A stretch of 64,000 nt of DNA, taken from NCBI GenBank assembly GCA_964610315.1, contig CAZSVM010000005.1:45167-109166 (forward strand), given 5' to 3'. The stretch is from JAQVEM01 sp964610315. GTDB lineage: Bacteria > Actinomycetota > Humimicrobiia > Humimicrobiales > Humimicrobiaceae. A model generated the notes under the pieces. It was not told the DNA's origin. It worked only from the letters and a program-made list of their open reading frames with translations, and made no database searches. The position numbers were made by a program, and so were the translations under genes. Positions 8,343 through 17,223 of this stretch are shown here, piece by piece. How positions within the stretch are numbered: the first letter of the stretch is position 1; each line of letters opens with the position of its first letter.

Positions 8343-9184
8343 TGGAATTTTTCCAATATGAATTTATGAGGAATGCTTTAATAGCTGCAGTGCTGGTTAA
8401 TATAGCCTGCGGTATCGTGGGCACCTATGTAGTCATAAAAAAGATAGTATTTATCAGCGGGGGTATCTCGCATGCAGCTTTCGGAGGTATTGGGCTGGGC
8501 TACTTTCTGGGAGTAAATCCAATTATAACCGCCATTCCTTTTAGTTTGTTTTCTGCACTTGCTATTGGATTTATAAGTAAAAAAAGCAAGTTAAGCGAGG
8601 ATTCGGCCATAGGGATAATCTGGGCATTGGGAATGGCAATGGGTATTATTTTTATCAATTTGACTCCCGGTTACGCACCGGATCTTTTTAGTTACTTATT
8701 TGGGAATATTCTTACCATTCCTGTAAATGATTTATATATTATGCTTGCACTGGATTTAATAATTATTTTAGTTATTGCTTTATTCTTCAAAGAATTTTAT
8801 TCCATTTCCTTTGATGAGGAATTTTCGATGGTTACAGGCATTCCCAATGAAATTTTATATCTGGTACTTCTCTGCATGGTGGCTTTGAGTGTAGTTATCC
8901 TTATTAGAATCGTGGGTATTATCCTGGTCATCGCTCTGCTTACAATACCATCATCAATATGCAGGCAGTTCACTTACAATATAAAAAAATTAATAATCAG
9001 TTCCATTATTGTTGGAATTATTTTAACCACAGCGGGCCTGTGGATTTCATATCTTCTGAACCTGGCATCGGGAGCAACTATAATTATCCTTTTAGTGGTA
9101 GTATTTATTTTCTCTTTTTTCGTAAAAAGGGTTTTTAAAGCCATAAGACAGCTAAAAAGTAAAAATAGAGCTTCATCTTTTTAA
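8342..9184 (+). CDS. znuB: Zinc/manganese ABC transporter permease
   Basis: This 280-residue integral membrane protein of the ABC-3 family has about eight or nine hydrophobic segments. It shows the family segments G-T-Y-V-V-I-K-K near the N-terminus and the conserved S-G-G-I-S-H-A-A-F-G-G-I-G stretch. The C-terminal part carries the R-I-V-G-I-I-L-V-I-A-L-L-T-I-P coupling-helix region. The ATG overlaps the ATPase stop codon by one base. It forms the transmembrane channel of the metal importer. The acyl-CoA synthetase-like gene follows 23 bases later and may be read from the same transcript. Confidence 0.92.
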   Translation: MEFFQYEFMRNALIAAVLVNIACGIVGTYVVIKKIVFISGGISHAAFGGIGLGYFLGVNPIITAIPFSLFSALAIGFISKKSKLSEDSAIGIIWALGMAMGIIFINLTPGYAPDLFSYLFGNILTIPVNDLYIMLALDLIIILVIALFFKEFYSISFDEEFSMVTGIPNEILYLVLLCMVALSVVILIRIVGIILVIALLTIPSSICRQFTYNIKKLIISSIIVGIILTTAGLWISYLLNLASGATIIILLVVVFIFSFFVKRVFKAIRQLKSKNRASSF

Positions 9185-9207
9185 ATTAACCAAGGGACAT
9201 ATTCATA

Positions 9208-11736
9208 ATGAACTCCGGCTTGTTTGACTATCTTAAAAAAAATATAAAATCAAAAAATAGATACTTTTGCTACCATGGGAAATACCGTACGTCAATATGG
9301 GATTTCGGGAAAGTGCATGACTATGCAAAGAAATTTGCAGCACTTCTTCGCCAATTGGATATTAAAAAGGGTGATAGAGTTATAATAAAGGGGCAGAATC
9401 GCCCGGAATGGATAATTGTTTTTTTGGGATGTCTGCAGGAGGGAGTAGTGGCGGTACCTCTTGACGTAAATTCCGGTTCCGAATTTGAAAAAAGAGTTCA
9501 GGCCAAAGTAAAATCTAAATTGAAGATCTATGACGGTATCCAAAAAAAATCTTCCCACGTTAGATCCATTAATATGGAGGATATTGAGGAAATTCTTTCC
9601 CCTATTCAGCCTGCGGCTGGCATAAATGCAGATATTCATTCTGACGATTTAGCCCAGATTATTTTTACTTCGGGTACTACAGCCAAACCCAAGGGTGTGA
9701 TGGTCACCCATGGAAATATCGAATCTAATTTAAAATCCATCCAGCCGGTTATGGACAGGTGGAAAAAATTCTTTCGCCTCATGTGGAATCTGAAAATTTT
9801 ATCGGTTGTTCCTCTCAGTCATATGTATGGACAATTAATAGGAATATATATACCCCTAATGATAAACGGTTCCATAGTTTTTATGGATAGTATAAATCCG
9901 GTAGAAATTTTAAAGGCAATAAGAAAAGAGAGAATCTGGATTCTGGGAACACTCCCCAAGATTCTTGAAATGTTAAAGGATCATATAACTAAAAAATTCA
10001 ATCTTGACAGTGAAAAATTTAAGAAAAAGTACAAAAGATTCCAGAAAATTAAATGGCCGCTTAGGTTTCTGGCATTTATAAATATTCATTTGAGAATCGG
10101 CTGGAGATTGGTAGCTATAGTTGTGGGTGGAGCCGCTTTCGATAAGAATATGGATGAGTTCTGGAGATGTATAGCATATACTATTTTTCAGGGTTACGGA
10201 TTAACTGAAACAGCACCGCTTATAACTCTGGCTGATCCTGCATGGGTAGGTGCGGGATCTATCGGGAGGGCACTGTCGGGATTGCAGATTCGGCTGGTAA
10301 ATGGAGAGATATATGTAAAGGGAAACAATGTGACTCCCGGTTATTTTGGAAATACTTCACTTACCCGGAAAGCCTTTTCCGGGGAATGGTTTAAAACCGG
10401 GGATCTGGCTGAAATGGATAAAAACGGTAATCTTTTCTTTAGAGGCAGGAAAGATGCGGTTATAGTAAGGGAAGATGGTTTGAATATTTATCCTGAAGAT
10501 ATCGAGTCCGTGCTGAAAGCATTTAATTCAGTAAAGGATTGTGTGGTTTTGGGATTAAAAGAGGGGAAAAATCTGGAAATCCATGCCGTATTAATGCTGG
10601 AAGACAACTCAAGAGAAGATCCTCGGGAAATAATAGAGAAAGCAAATAAAAAGTTAAATGTATATCAGCATATAAACAGTTACAGTATATGGCAGGGAGA
10701 TGATTTTCCAAGAACCGCTACCAAAAAAATAAAAAGAGATGAAGTGCAGGCGATTCTGTCCGCGCATCAAAAACAAAAAACAAGTCCGGAGAGAGAATCT
10801 TTAAAAGATTCCGGAACGGTACTGGAAGTTATAAAAAGTTTGGACAAGGTTAAACCGGAAAGCATCAGGAAAGATTCTCAGCTTGAAAAAGACCTGGGGC
10901 TGGATTCTCTCGATCTGGTACAGCTTTCAGGTATGATTGAGGAAAAATATGGTGTAGAAGTGGATGATTCTTATATAAGCAGGGATACTACCGTTAGCGA
11001 ACTGGAAAATTTAATTAAATCTCCGAAGGAAAGTTCCGGGAAATTACCCTTTTATAGCTTTCCGTTCTGGTTTCCTGTCCGCATTATTAGAACTGTTTTC
11101 CAGTATATTTTATATCCTTTTACCCTTTTGGTTTGCAGGATGGAAGTCAGAGGAAAGGAGAATTTAAAAGATTTTAAGAAATCTGTCGTATTTGCAGCAA
11201 ATCACACCAGTATTCTGGATACGTTCGTGATTCTTTATTCCTTACCTCTAAGAATTCGCCGAAAGGTTGTTGTACTGATGTCCATAGAATATCATTTCAA
11301 ACATTTTTTCTATCATTCAGGTCCGTGGTGGAGAAGAGCAGCGGAAGCAATGGGGTTTTATCTTCTGGTAAATTTATTTATTAATGCTTCTCCTCTGTCC
11401 AGAACTCATGGATTCAGGCAGGTTCTGGAAAATACCGGCGGGCTGCTGGACAGGGGTTGGTCTGTATTAATTTATCCCGAGGGGAGAGTTACTACCGACG
11501 GCAGCATAAAAAGATTTGAATTTGGAATAGGAGTAATAGCACTGGATATGAAAGTACCGGTAATCCCGGTAAGAGTCAAAGGACTTTTCAATATTTTAAG
11601 AAATGGAGTCCTTCCCTGGGGTCACCTTCCAAAATGGCCTCTTATAAAAGTTAGTTTTGGCAGGCCGTTAAAATTTAAGAAAAAGAGTTATCAAGAGGCA
11701 ACGGCCGTAATTGAAAGGAAAGTAAGGTCGCTTTGA
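9208..11736 (+). CDS. AMP-ligase, acyl-carrier and 1-acylglycerol-phosphate acyltransferase fusion
   Basis: This 842-residue three-part enzyme begins with an AMP-forming acyl ligase domain (about 1-515; T-S-G-T-T-A-K-P-K-G near 153 and G-Y-G-L-T-E-T-A-P). A phosphopantetheine carrier domain follows (about 540-610; attachment Ser in G-L-D-S-L-D-L). The last part is a PlsC-type acyltransferase (about 640-842; N-H-T-S-I-L-D near 664 and Y-P-E-G-R near 757). The order suggests that a fatty acid is adenylated, loaded onto the built-in carrier and passed to a lysophospholipid or similar acceptor. It resembles Aas-type recycling enzymes, but with the domains in the opposite order and a carrier inserted. 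The acceptor is not determined. Confidence 0.88.
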   Translation: MNSGLFDYLKKNIKSKNRYFCYHGKYRTSIWDFGKVHDYAKKFAALLRQLDIKKGDRVIIKGQNRPEWIIVFLGCLQEGVVAVPLDVNSGSEFEKRVQAKVKSKLKIYDGIQKKSSHVRSINMEDIEEILSPIQPAAGINADIHSDDLAQIIFTSGTTAKPKGVMVTHGNIESNLKSIQPVMDRWKKFFRLMWNLKILSVVPLSHMYGQLIGIYIPLMINGSIVFMDSINPVEILKAIRKERIWILGTLPKILEMLKDHITKKFNLDSEKFKKKYKRFQKIKWPLRFLAFINIHLRIGWRLVAIVVGGAAFDKNMDEFWRCIAYTIFQGYGLTETAPLITLADPAWVGAGSIGRALSGLQIRLVNGEIYVKGNNVTPGYFGNTSLTRKAFSGEWFKTGDLAEMDKNGNLFFRGRKDAVIVREDGLNIYPEDIESVLKAFNSVKDCVVLGLKEGKNLEIHAVLMLEDNSREDPREIIEKANKKLNVYQHINSYSIWQGDDFPRTATKKIKRDEVQAILSAHQKQKTSPERESLKDSGTVLEVIKSLDKVKPESIRKDSQLEKDLGLDSLDLVQLSGMIEEKYGVEVDDSYISRDTTVSELENLIKSPKESSGKLPFYSFPFWFPVRIIRTVFQYILYPFTLLVCRMEVRGKENLKDFKKSVVFAANHTSILDTFVILYSLPLRIRRKVVVLMSIEYHFKHFFYHSGPWWRRAAEAMGFYLLVNLFINASPLSRTHGFRQVLENTGGLLDRGWSVLIYPEGRVTTDGSIKRFEFGIGVIALDMKVPVIPVRVKGLFNILRNGVLPWGHLPKWPLIKVSFGRPLKFKKKSYQEATAVIERKVRSL

Positions 11737-11844
11737 GTCTGGTACCCTCTTTTTAAATTTACACTCACTTCCCGGAGGAATATAATAAAATAATTAGTCA
11801 GATCGAAATAATAAAATAATGTTGAAATGGTAAGGGAGGTTGAA

Positions 11845-12219
11845 ATGACTGAAAGGTTACAGATTTATAAATGTGAGATTTGCGGGAATATTGTTGAGGT
11901 TCTCAATAGCGGTGCAGGTGAACTGGTTTGCTGCGGTCAGCCTATGAAATTATATAAAGAAAATACGGTTGACGCTGCCCTGGAAAAACATGTATCGGTA
12001 ATTGAAAAAACCGGTACCGGATTCAAGGTCAAAGTCGGAAGGATTGCCCACCCTATGATAAGTGAACATTATATCCAATGGATTGAAGTAATAGCAGACG
12101 GAACCAGTTACAGAAAATTCTTAAGTCCGGGAGATGAACCGGAAGCTGAATTCTGTATAAAAGCTGATAATTTAACCGCCAGAGAGTACTGCAATATTCA
12201 CGGATTGTGGAAGAGTTAG
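11845..12219 (+). CDS. dfx: Desulfoferrodoxin (class I superoxide reductase)
   Basis: This 124-residue protein has an N-terminal desulforedoxin-like Fe(Cys)4 domain (C-E-I-C-G and C-C-G-Q-P-M) followed by the superoxide-reducing domain. The active-site pattern is E-K-H-V-S-V-I, A-H-P-M, S-E-H-Y-I-Q-W and C-N-I-H-G-L-W. It reduces superoxide to hydrogen peroxide without making oxygen, which is typical of anaerobes. I chose the ATG at 11845 because GGGAGG (11834-11839) lies five bases upstream; the ATG at 11827 lies before that site. The gene for a flavo-diiron protein follows, giving a short oxygen-defence group. Confidence 0.95.
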   Translation: MTERLQIYKCEICGNIVEVLNSGAGELVCCGQPMKLYKENTVDAALEKHVSVIEKTGTGFKVKVGRIAHPMISEHYIQWIEVIADGTSYRKFLSPGDEPEAEFCIKADNLTAREYCNIHGLWKS

Positions 12220-12264
12220 GGAAGAGTAAAAGCAAATCGGATTTAAATTAAAAAATTATATCTT

Positions 12265-12283
12265 CACCTTATGGTGTAAGGTG
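12265..12283. repeat. Inverted repeat CACCTTA-N5-TAAGGTG between dfx and flavo-diiron gene
   Basis: There are perfect 7-bp arms (12265-12271 and 12277-12283) around a TGGTG loop. No T-run follows, so it does not look like an intrinsic terminator. It could be an operator for the downstream gene (start 12320) or an attenuating hairpin. Confidence 0.5.
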
Positions 12284-12319
12284 TGATAATATTCAATACT
12301 AAAAAAAGGATTGGTTTAA

Positions 12320-13507
12320 ATGAGTATAAAGAAAATTAAGGAAAATATTTATTTTGTGGGAGCACTGGATCCGGATAGAAAATTATTCGATGAATTGATA
12401 CCGCTGCCGGACGGAACTTCATACAATTCTTATTTAATTAAGGGGTCGGAAAAAATTGCTCTGCTTGATAGTGTGGATCCGCCAATGTACCCTGTTCTGA
12501 AGGATAATCTTAAAGAGCTGGGACTAAACAGCATAGATTATATTGTATCGCATCATGCGGAACAGGACCATTCGGGTTCTCTACCGGAACTGGTAAAAGA
12601 TTATCCCGGGGCTAAAATTATAACTAATGAGAAATGTAAATCGATGCTTATTGATTTGCTTTTGATTCCTGATGAAAAATTTTTGGTTATTGGAGACGGA
12701 GATACCATTTCTCTTGGTGACAAGACACTACAATTTATTTTTACTCCCTGGGTTCACTGGCCGGAAACAATGTCTACTTATCTTAAGGAAGATAGGATAC
12801 TTTTCAGCTGTGATTTTTTCGGTTCTCATTATGCCACTGATGAATTATTTGTAAAAGACGAAAATAAAATATATAAAGCCGCCAAGCGGTACTATGCAGA
12901 AATTATGATGCCTTTCAGGAATAATATAATAAAAAATCTGGAGAAAATTAAAGATCTGGATATAGAGATTATCGCTCCCAGTCATGGCCAGGTTTATGGT
13001 AATATAAATTTTATCGTGGACGCTTATAAAGATTGGTCTTCCGATAAGGTTAAAAACGAAGTCATAATACCTTATATATCCATGCATGGCAGTACCCAAA
13101 AAATGGTTGAATATTTTAAGGAATCCCTGGTTAAAAAAGGAATTACAGTCAAGGTTTTCCATCTTACCGATTCCGATGTAGGGGAGCTTGCCATGGCTCT
13201 GGTTGATGCAGCTACGGTGGTAATCGCAACCCCCACCGTACTTGCCGGTCCCCATCCCAATATGGTTTATGCGGCCTATCTGGTAAAAGCGTTGAGACCG
13301 AAACTAAAATATATTTCAATTATCGGTTCATATGGGTGGGGTGGAAAAACTGTGGATATGCTTTCGGATATGGTATCTACTTTAAAAGCGGAGATCATAG
13401 AGCCGGTGATTATAAAAGGATATCCCAAAGAAACTGATTTTAAATTACTTGACGAGCTGGCAGAAAAAATAAGCAGCAGGCACAGAGAAATTTCCGCAGC
13501 AGATTAG
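12320..13507 (+). CDS. A-type flavoprotein (flavo-diiron oxygen/NO reductase)
   Basis: This 395-residue protein has a metallo-beta-lactamase-like diiron domain (about 1-250) and a C-terminal flavodoxin domain (about 255-395). The iron ligands are visible as H-H-A-E-Q-D-H-S-G, then H in P-W-V-H-W-P, D in S-C-D-F-F-G and H in P-S-H-G. The flavin-binding loop is M-H-G-S-T-Q-K-M. Proteins of this type reduce oxygen to water, or NO to nitrous oxide, using electrons from rubredoxin. No rubredoxin gene is next to it, though the desulfoferrodoxin 100 bases upstream is a natural partner in oxygen defence. An inverted repeat lies in the gap between them. Confidence 0.95.
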   Translation: MSIKKIKENIYFVGALDPDRKLFDELIPLPDGTSYNSYLIKGSEKIALLDSVDPPMYPVLKDNLKELGLNSIDYIVSHHAEQDHSGSLPELVKDYPGAKIITNEKCKSMLIDLLLIPDEKFLVIGDGDTISLGDKTLQFIFTPWVHWPETMSTYLKEDRILFSCDFFGSHYATDELFVKDENKIYKAAKRYYAEIMMPFRNNIIKNLEKIKDLDIEIIAPSHGQVYGNINFIVDAYKDWSSDKVKNEVIIPYISMHGSTQKMVEYFKESLVKKGITVKVFHLTDSDVGELAMALVDAATVVIATPTVLAGPHPNMVYAAYLVKALRPKLKYISIIGSYGWGGKTVDMLSDMVSTLKAEIIEPVIIKGYPKETDFKLLDELAEKISSRHREISAAD

Positions 13508-13581
13508 CCAGAAGGCAGTGGTTTGCGGAAAATAGGAAAAAAAATAAAAATAAAAAAAGGAATCAATTGGTTATAAGGTAG

Positions 13582-14409
13582 ATGGGGCTCAAAAGAGAGC
13601 TTGATAAATTATATCTGGAATATAATCATAGAAAGTTTGTCCATCCCGATCCTCTGGAATTTTTATATAATTATAATAATATAGAGGATCGTGAAATCGT
13701 CGGTCTGGTTGCTTCTGCGTTGGCATATGGACGGGTGATTCAAATACTTAAGAGTGTATCACTGGTGCTGAGTAAAATGATACCCTACCCTTCTGTTTTT
13801 ATAAGAAAATCATCTCCCGATCTGATTTGTAACAGTTTTAAGGATTTTAAGCACAGATTTACAACCGGGGGTGAATTATGCTGCCTGCTAACCGGTATAA
13901 AAAATACCCTGGAAAAATACGGATCTTTAAATAATTGTTTCCTGGAAGGTTTAAGGATTAAAGGCAAAACCTGGAAAAAGACCGGTGAGATAGACCAGGA
14001 AGGAAGCCGGGAAGAGACCATTCTTCCCGCTGCCTTGTATTTTTTAAAAAATCTTAATACCTTTGCAGGAATAAAATGTAACAGTCTTATGCCCTCTCCC
14101 ACAGGAGGCAGTGCATTTAAGAGATTGAATCTTTACCTGCGCTGGATGGTGCGTAAGGATAATGTAGACCCAGGCGGTTGGACCGGTATTCCAGCATCCA
14201 GATTAATTATTCCGCTGGATACTCATATATACAGGATTTCGGTAAAACTGGGATTTACTAGAAGAAAACAGGCAGATATCAAAACTGCTATAGAGATAAC
14301 CAATACTTTAAAGGAGTTCGATAAAAACGATCCGGTTAAATATGATTTTGTTTTAACCAGATTGGGAATGAACAGAATAGAAGAGGTTCTCTTAAAAAAA
14401 ATTATTTAA
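13582..14409 (+). CDS. TIGR02757/DUF2400 family protein
   Basis: This 275-residue protein has the features of the TIGR02757 (DUF2400) family: a start like L-D-x-L-Y-x-x-Y-N, then D-P-L-E-F-L-Y-x-Y, E-I-V-G-L-V-A-S-A-L-A-Y-G-R-V, and a C-terminal W-M-V-R-K-D-N-V-D-P-G-G-W segment followed by L-D-T-H-I-Y-R-I-S. The family is widespread but has no established biochemical function that I know of; the helical LDTH segment recalls HhH DNA-glycosylase folds. It lies 74 bases after the flavo-diiron gene on the same strand. Length is normal. Confidence 0.85.
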   Translation: MGLKRELDKLYLEYNHRKFVHPDPLEFLYNYNNIEDREIVGLVASALAYGRVIQILKSVSLVLSKMIPYPSVFIRKSSPDLICNSFKDFKHRFTTGGELCCLLTGIKNTLEKYGSLNNCFLEGLRIKGKTWKKTGEIDQEGSREETILPAALYFLKNLNTFAGIKCNSLMPSPTGGSAFKRLNLYLRWMVRKDNVDPGGWTGIPASRLIIPLDTHIYRISVKLGFTRRKQADIKTAIEITNTLKEFDKNDPVKYDFVLTRLGMNRIEEVLLKKII

Positions 14410-14413
14410 TGTT

Positions 14414-14441
14414 TTTAACCTTCTTAGAATAATTGTATAAT
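14414..14441 (+). promoter_or_regulatory. Probable promoter before LCP gene
   Basis: TTTAAC (14414-14419), a 16-base spacer and TATAAT (14436-14441) fit a vegetative promoter. The predicted start near 14448 leaves a leader of about 55 bases before the ATG at 14503, which has AAGGAG at a normal distance. Confidence 0.45.
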
Positions 14442-14502
14442 AATGGGAAGCTTTAAAACTTTATATAGCATTGATGTAAATTAATTTTATAAGGAGTGGG
14501 CA

Positions 14503-15771
14503 ATGGCAAGAAAAATACTTACCAAATCCAGGTATTTTTTAATGGTGGTTCTGATCGGAGTTCTGGTTATAACTCTTTTCCCTACCGCTCTTGATGGCGG
14601 ATCGGCAGAACAGGTACAGAGTTTTGTTACCCGTTTCTATGTCCAGTGCCTGGAAAGGCAACCTGACCTTGATGGGCTAAATGAATGGGTTGGCCGGCTT
14701 CTGAATGGTTCCAAAACAGGAGCAGATGTTGCGGAAGGTTTTGTTTTTAGTGAAGAGTTTTTAAGTCATAATCATTCAAATGAAGCATTTGTTACCATAC
14801 TTTACCAGGCATTTTTTAATCGGGAACCAGATACCAGCGGCTATAACACCTGGTTGGAGAGGTTGGCCGGAGGAATGAGCCGAAAATCGGTCCTGGATGG
14901 ATTTTTAAAATCACAGGAGTTTGCCGAGCTCTGTAATGATTATGGAATTATACCCTATGCCGGGGCATCGACAAGTACTTCTTCTTCCACTTATTCCGGC
15001 TATGGTTCCGGTGTTGCTGCCAGCTTTAATGCAGGAAGAAAAGTTAATTTTATGGTGTGGGGAGATGATAGTGCCCATGACAGAGCCGGGGGCAGGATTA
15101 GCGGCAGAACCGATATCAATATATTTGTACATTTAAATCTTGATACCCGAAAAGCATATCTGGTTACCATACCGCGTGATACCTGGTTCGGCGGACGCAA
15201 AATTAATGGTTATCATGCTACAGGTGGTAATGATTATGCGGTAAGCAAATTTGAGCAGTTTACCGGAGCGAAAATCGATTTTTATGTAATAACTGATTTT
15301 GATGGGTTTATTCCTCTTGTTGATTATTTCGGAGGGGTAGATACTACGGTTGAGGAAAATATAGCGGACTCATTTTCAGGATGTTACTTAACTCCCGGAA
15401 CGCATCATATAAATGGCACTCAGGCACTTGCTCTAAGCAGGGCAAGACATGGCAGATCTCTTTACGGTGGAGGAGCTTATGCCAGGGAGAGACAATCTGC
15501 TATGCTTCTGGCTGATCTGCTTCTGCAAAAAAGATCGATGGTAAACTCTGGAAATCTGGCTAATTTCTTGAATACTATGGGGCAGTATGTCTGGACCAAT
15601 ATATCATTGAGCCAGGCTGCACAGGTGCTCCCGGTAATTCTTTCCCTGAACAGAGGAGATATTACTATAACCACTTTTAATTCATGGCCTCAGTGGTTCG
15701 GAAATTCAAGTGCTGTCGGTTATAACGAAGCGGAAAAGAATCAGTTTTTCAGGAATATTTTAAATCAATAA
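14503..15771 (+). CDS. LytR-CpsA-Psr (LCP) protein with N-terminal DUF4214 domain
   Basis: This 422-residue protein starts with a signal or anchor helix (about 10-30). Two DUF4214-like helical repeats follow (about 35-140; R-Q-P-D-L-D-G-L-N-E-W and R-E-P-D-T-S-G-Y-N-T-W-L), then a Ser/Thr-rich linker and an LCP domain (about 185-350). LCP hallmarks are G-R-T-D-I-N-I, I-P-R-D-T-W, N-A/G-Y-H and S-R-A-R-H-G. LCP enzymes transfer glycopolymers from lipid carriers to cell wall. The DUF4214 front end, usually found in secreted cell-surface proteins, may bind surface glycans. A standard ribosome site (AAGGAG) precedes the ATG. Acceptor and polymer are unknown. Confidence 0.85.
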   Translation: MARKILTKSRYFLMVVLIGVLVITLFPTALDGGSAEQVQSFVTRFYVQCLERQPDLDGLNEWVGRLLNGSKTGADVAEGFVFSEEFLSHNHSNEAFVTILYQAFFNREPDTSGYNTWLERLAGGMSRKSVLDGFLKSQEFAELCNDYGIIPYAGASTSTSSSTYSGYGSGVAASFNAGRKVNFMVWGDDSAHDRAGGRISGRTDINIFVHLNLDTRKAYLVTIPRDTWFGGRKINGYHATGGNDYAVSKFEQFTGAKIDFYVITDFDGFIPLVDYFGGVDTTVEENIADSFSGCYLTPGTHHINGTQALALSRARHGRSLYGGGAYARERQSAMLLADLLLQKRSMVNSGNLANFLNTMGQYVWTNISLSQAAQVLPVILSLNRGDITITTFNSWPQWFGNSSAVGYNEAEKNQFFRNILNQ

Positions 15772-15832
15772 AATCAATAATTAATAAATTTATAAGTTAT
15801 ATTTAATATTGGAAATATAATGATTTAAGATC

Positions 15833-17194
15833 ATGAAATCTAATCGTGAACTGCTGTTAAGCGGCAATATATCCAGTTTGCTGTTTAAATTTTCGGCACC
15901 TGCTATCATTGGAATGGTAACCGGTGCCTTATATAATATTATAGATACTATATTTGTAGGTAAAGGCGTAGGCTCCCTTGCCATTGCAGCACTTTCCATA
16001 GTACTGCCTATACAACTTTTTATAATGGGTATCGGAACTATGTTAGGTGTGGGCAGTGCATCCATTGTCTCGAGAGCACTGGGAAGGAATAGAAAAGATA
16101 TTGCCCAGGATGCTTTTGAGAATGCATTTATGCTTAATATTCTTATAAGTGCCTTTTTTATGGCTCTTATCTATATATTTATGGATAAGTTTTTAACTTT
16201 TTTTGGAGCATCTGCCCAGGTACTTCCCTACGCCAGAGACTATGCCTACATAACCCTGGCCGGCTTTATCTTTCTTTCTTTTTCCATTTGCAGCAACAAT
16301 TATATAAGGGCTGAGGGGAATCCCAGAGCCTCTATGTATGTAGTGGCCATCGGAGCTTTGATAAATATTATTCTTGATCCCATATTTATTTTTGTAATGG
16401 GATTAGGTATAAAGGGTGCGGCTATTGCTACGGTTATCAGTCAAGTACTCAGTTCCATTTATGTCATATTCTATGTTCTTTTTGGCAAGAGTGTCTTTAG
16501 GTTAAGACTCAGTATATTCAAAATGAAACTTTCTGTCATGAAGGAAATTCTATTTGTTGGTTTTTCTTCATTTATAAGATTGTCTATGGCCAGTATAATA
16601 ACTCTCATTTTTAACAGACTGCTGCTTTTTTATGGAAGCGATCTTTATATAGCCATAATGGGGATTGGTATGAGATTGTTAAGTCTAGTACAGATGCCTT
16701 TAATCGGTATAACTCAGGGGTTTTCCACTATTGTCGGTTTTAATTACGGGGCAAAACTTTATCCCAGAGTTAAAAAAGTGCTGAGTATATCTGCGGGCTG
16801 GACAATTGTTATTGCCGGAATGGTATTTTTAATTATGATGATTTTTCCCAGATTTGTAATAAGCCTTTTTAGCAACGATGTTATTCTGATCGATGAAGGT
16901 ATTAATATTTTAAGATTGGTGATAATTTTTCTCCCCTTTATCGGGATACAGATGCTTGGTGCAGGCTTATTCCAGGCTATTGGTAAGGCAGCTCCTGCTC
17001 TTATTTTAACTATTTCCAGACAGGTTCTTTTTTTAATTCCCGCAGCCTTCCTTCTGCCTCTGGTTTTTGGATTGAATGGAGTTTGGCTGGCAGTCCCGGT
17101 TTCGGATTTTCTATCTATAGTAATTACTGCCGGCTGGATGCTTAAGGAAATAAAGAATTTTAATGGGGTAACGTTACAGGAAGAGACAGTTTAG
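15833..17194 (+). CDS. MATE family efflux transporter
   Basis: This 453-residue integral membrane protein of about twelve hydrophobic helices belongs to the MATE/NorM-DinF group. It opens with an L-L-F-K-F-S-A-P-A-I-I-G-M segment and has I-D-T-I-F-V-G-K-G-V-G in TM2, the usual family landmark, and a matching repeat in the second half (I-G-I-T-Q-G-F-S-T-I-V-G-F-N-Y-G). It probably exports cationic compounds in exchange for sodium or protons. There is no strong ribosome-binding site before the ATG. It is convergent with the lipoprotein gene at 17224, with only 29 bases between stops. Confidence 0.93.
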   Translation: MKSNRELLLSGNISSLLFKFSAPAIIGMVTGALYNIIDTIFVGKGVGSLAIAALSIVLPIQLFIMGIGTMLGVGSASIVSRALGRNRKDIAQDAFENAFMLNILISAFFMALIYIFMDKFLTFFGASAQVLPYARDYAYITLAGFIFLSFSICSNNYIRAEGNPRASMYVVAIGALINIILDPIFIFVMGLGIKGAAIATVISQVLSSIYVIFYVLFGKSVFRLRLSIFKMKLSVMKEILFVGFSSFIRLSMASIITLIFNRLLLFYGSDLYIAIMGIGMRLLSLVQMPLIGITQGFSTIVGFNYGAKLYPRVKKVLSISAGWTIVIAGMVFLIMMIFPRFVISLFSNDVILIDEGINILRLVIIFLPFIGIQMLGAGLFQAIGKAAPALILTISRQVLFLIPAAFLLPLVFGLNGVWLAVPVSDFLSIVITAGWMLKEIKNFNGVTLQEETV

Positions 17195-17223
17195 AATTCT
17201 TATTTAAAAGTTTATTATGAAAG

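Noticed and set aside
11827..11844. Upstream ATG as the desulfoferrodoxin start
   Set aside because: The GGGAGG ribosome site lies after it, so the ATG at 11845 is used.
12845..13255. 136-codon frame antisense to the flavo-diiron gene
   Set aside because: Overlaps a complete family match on the other strand.
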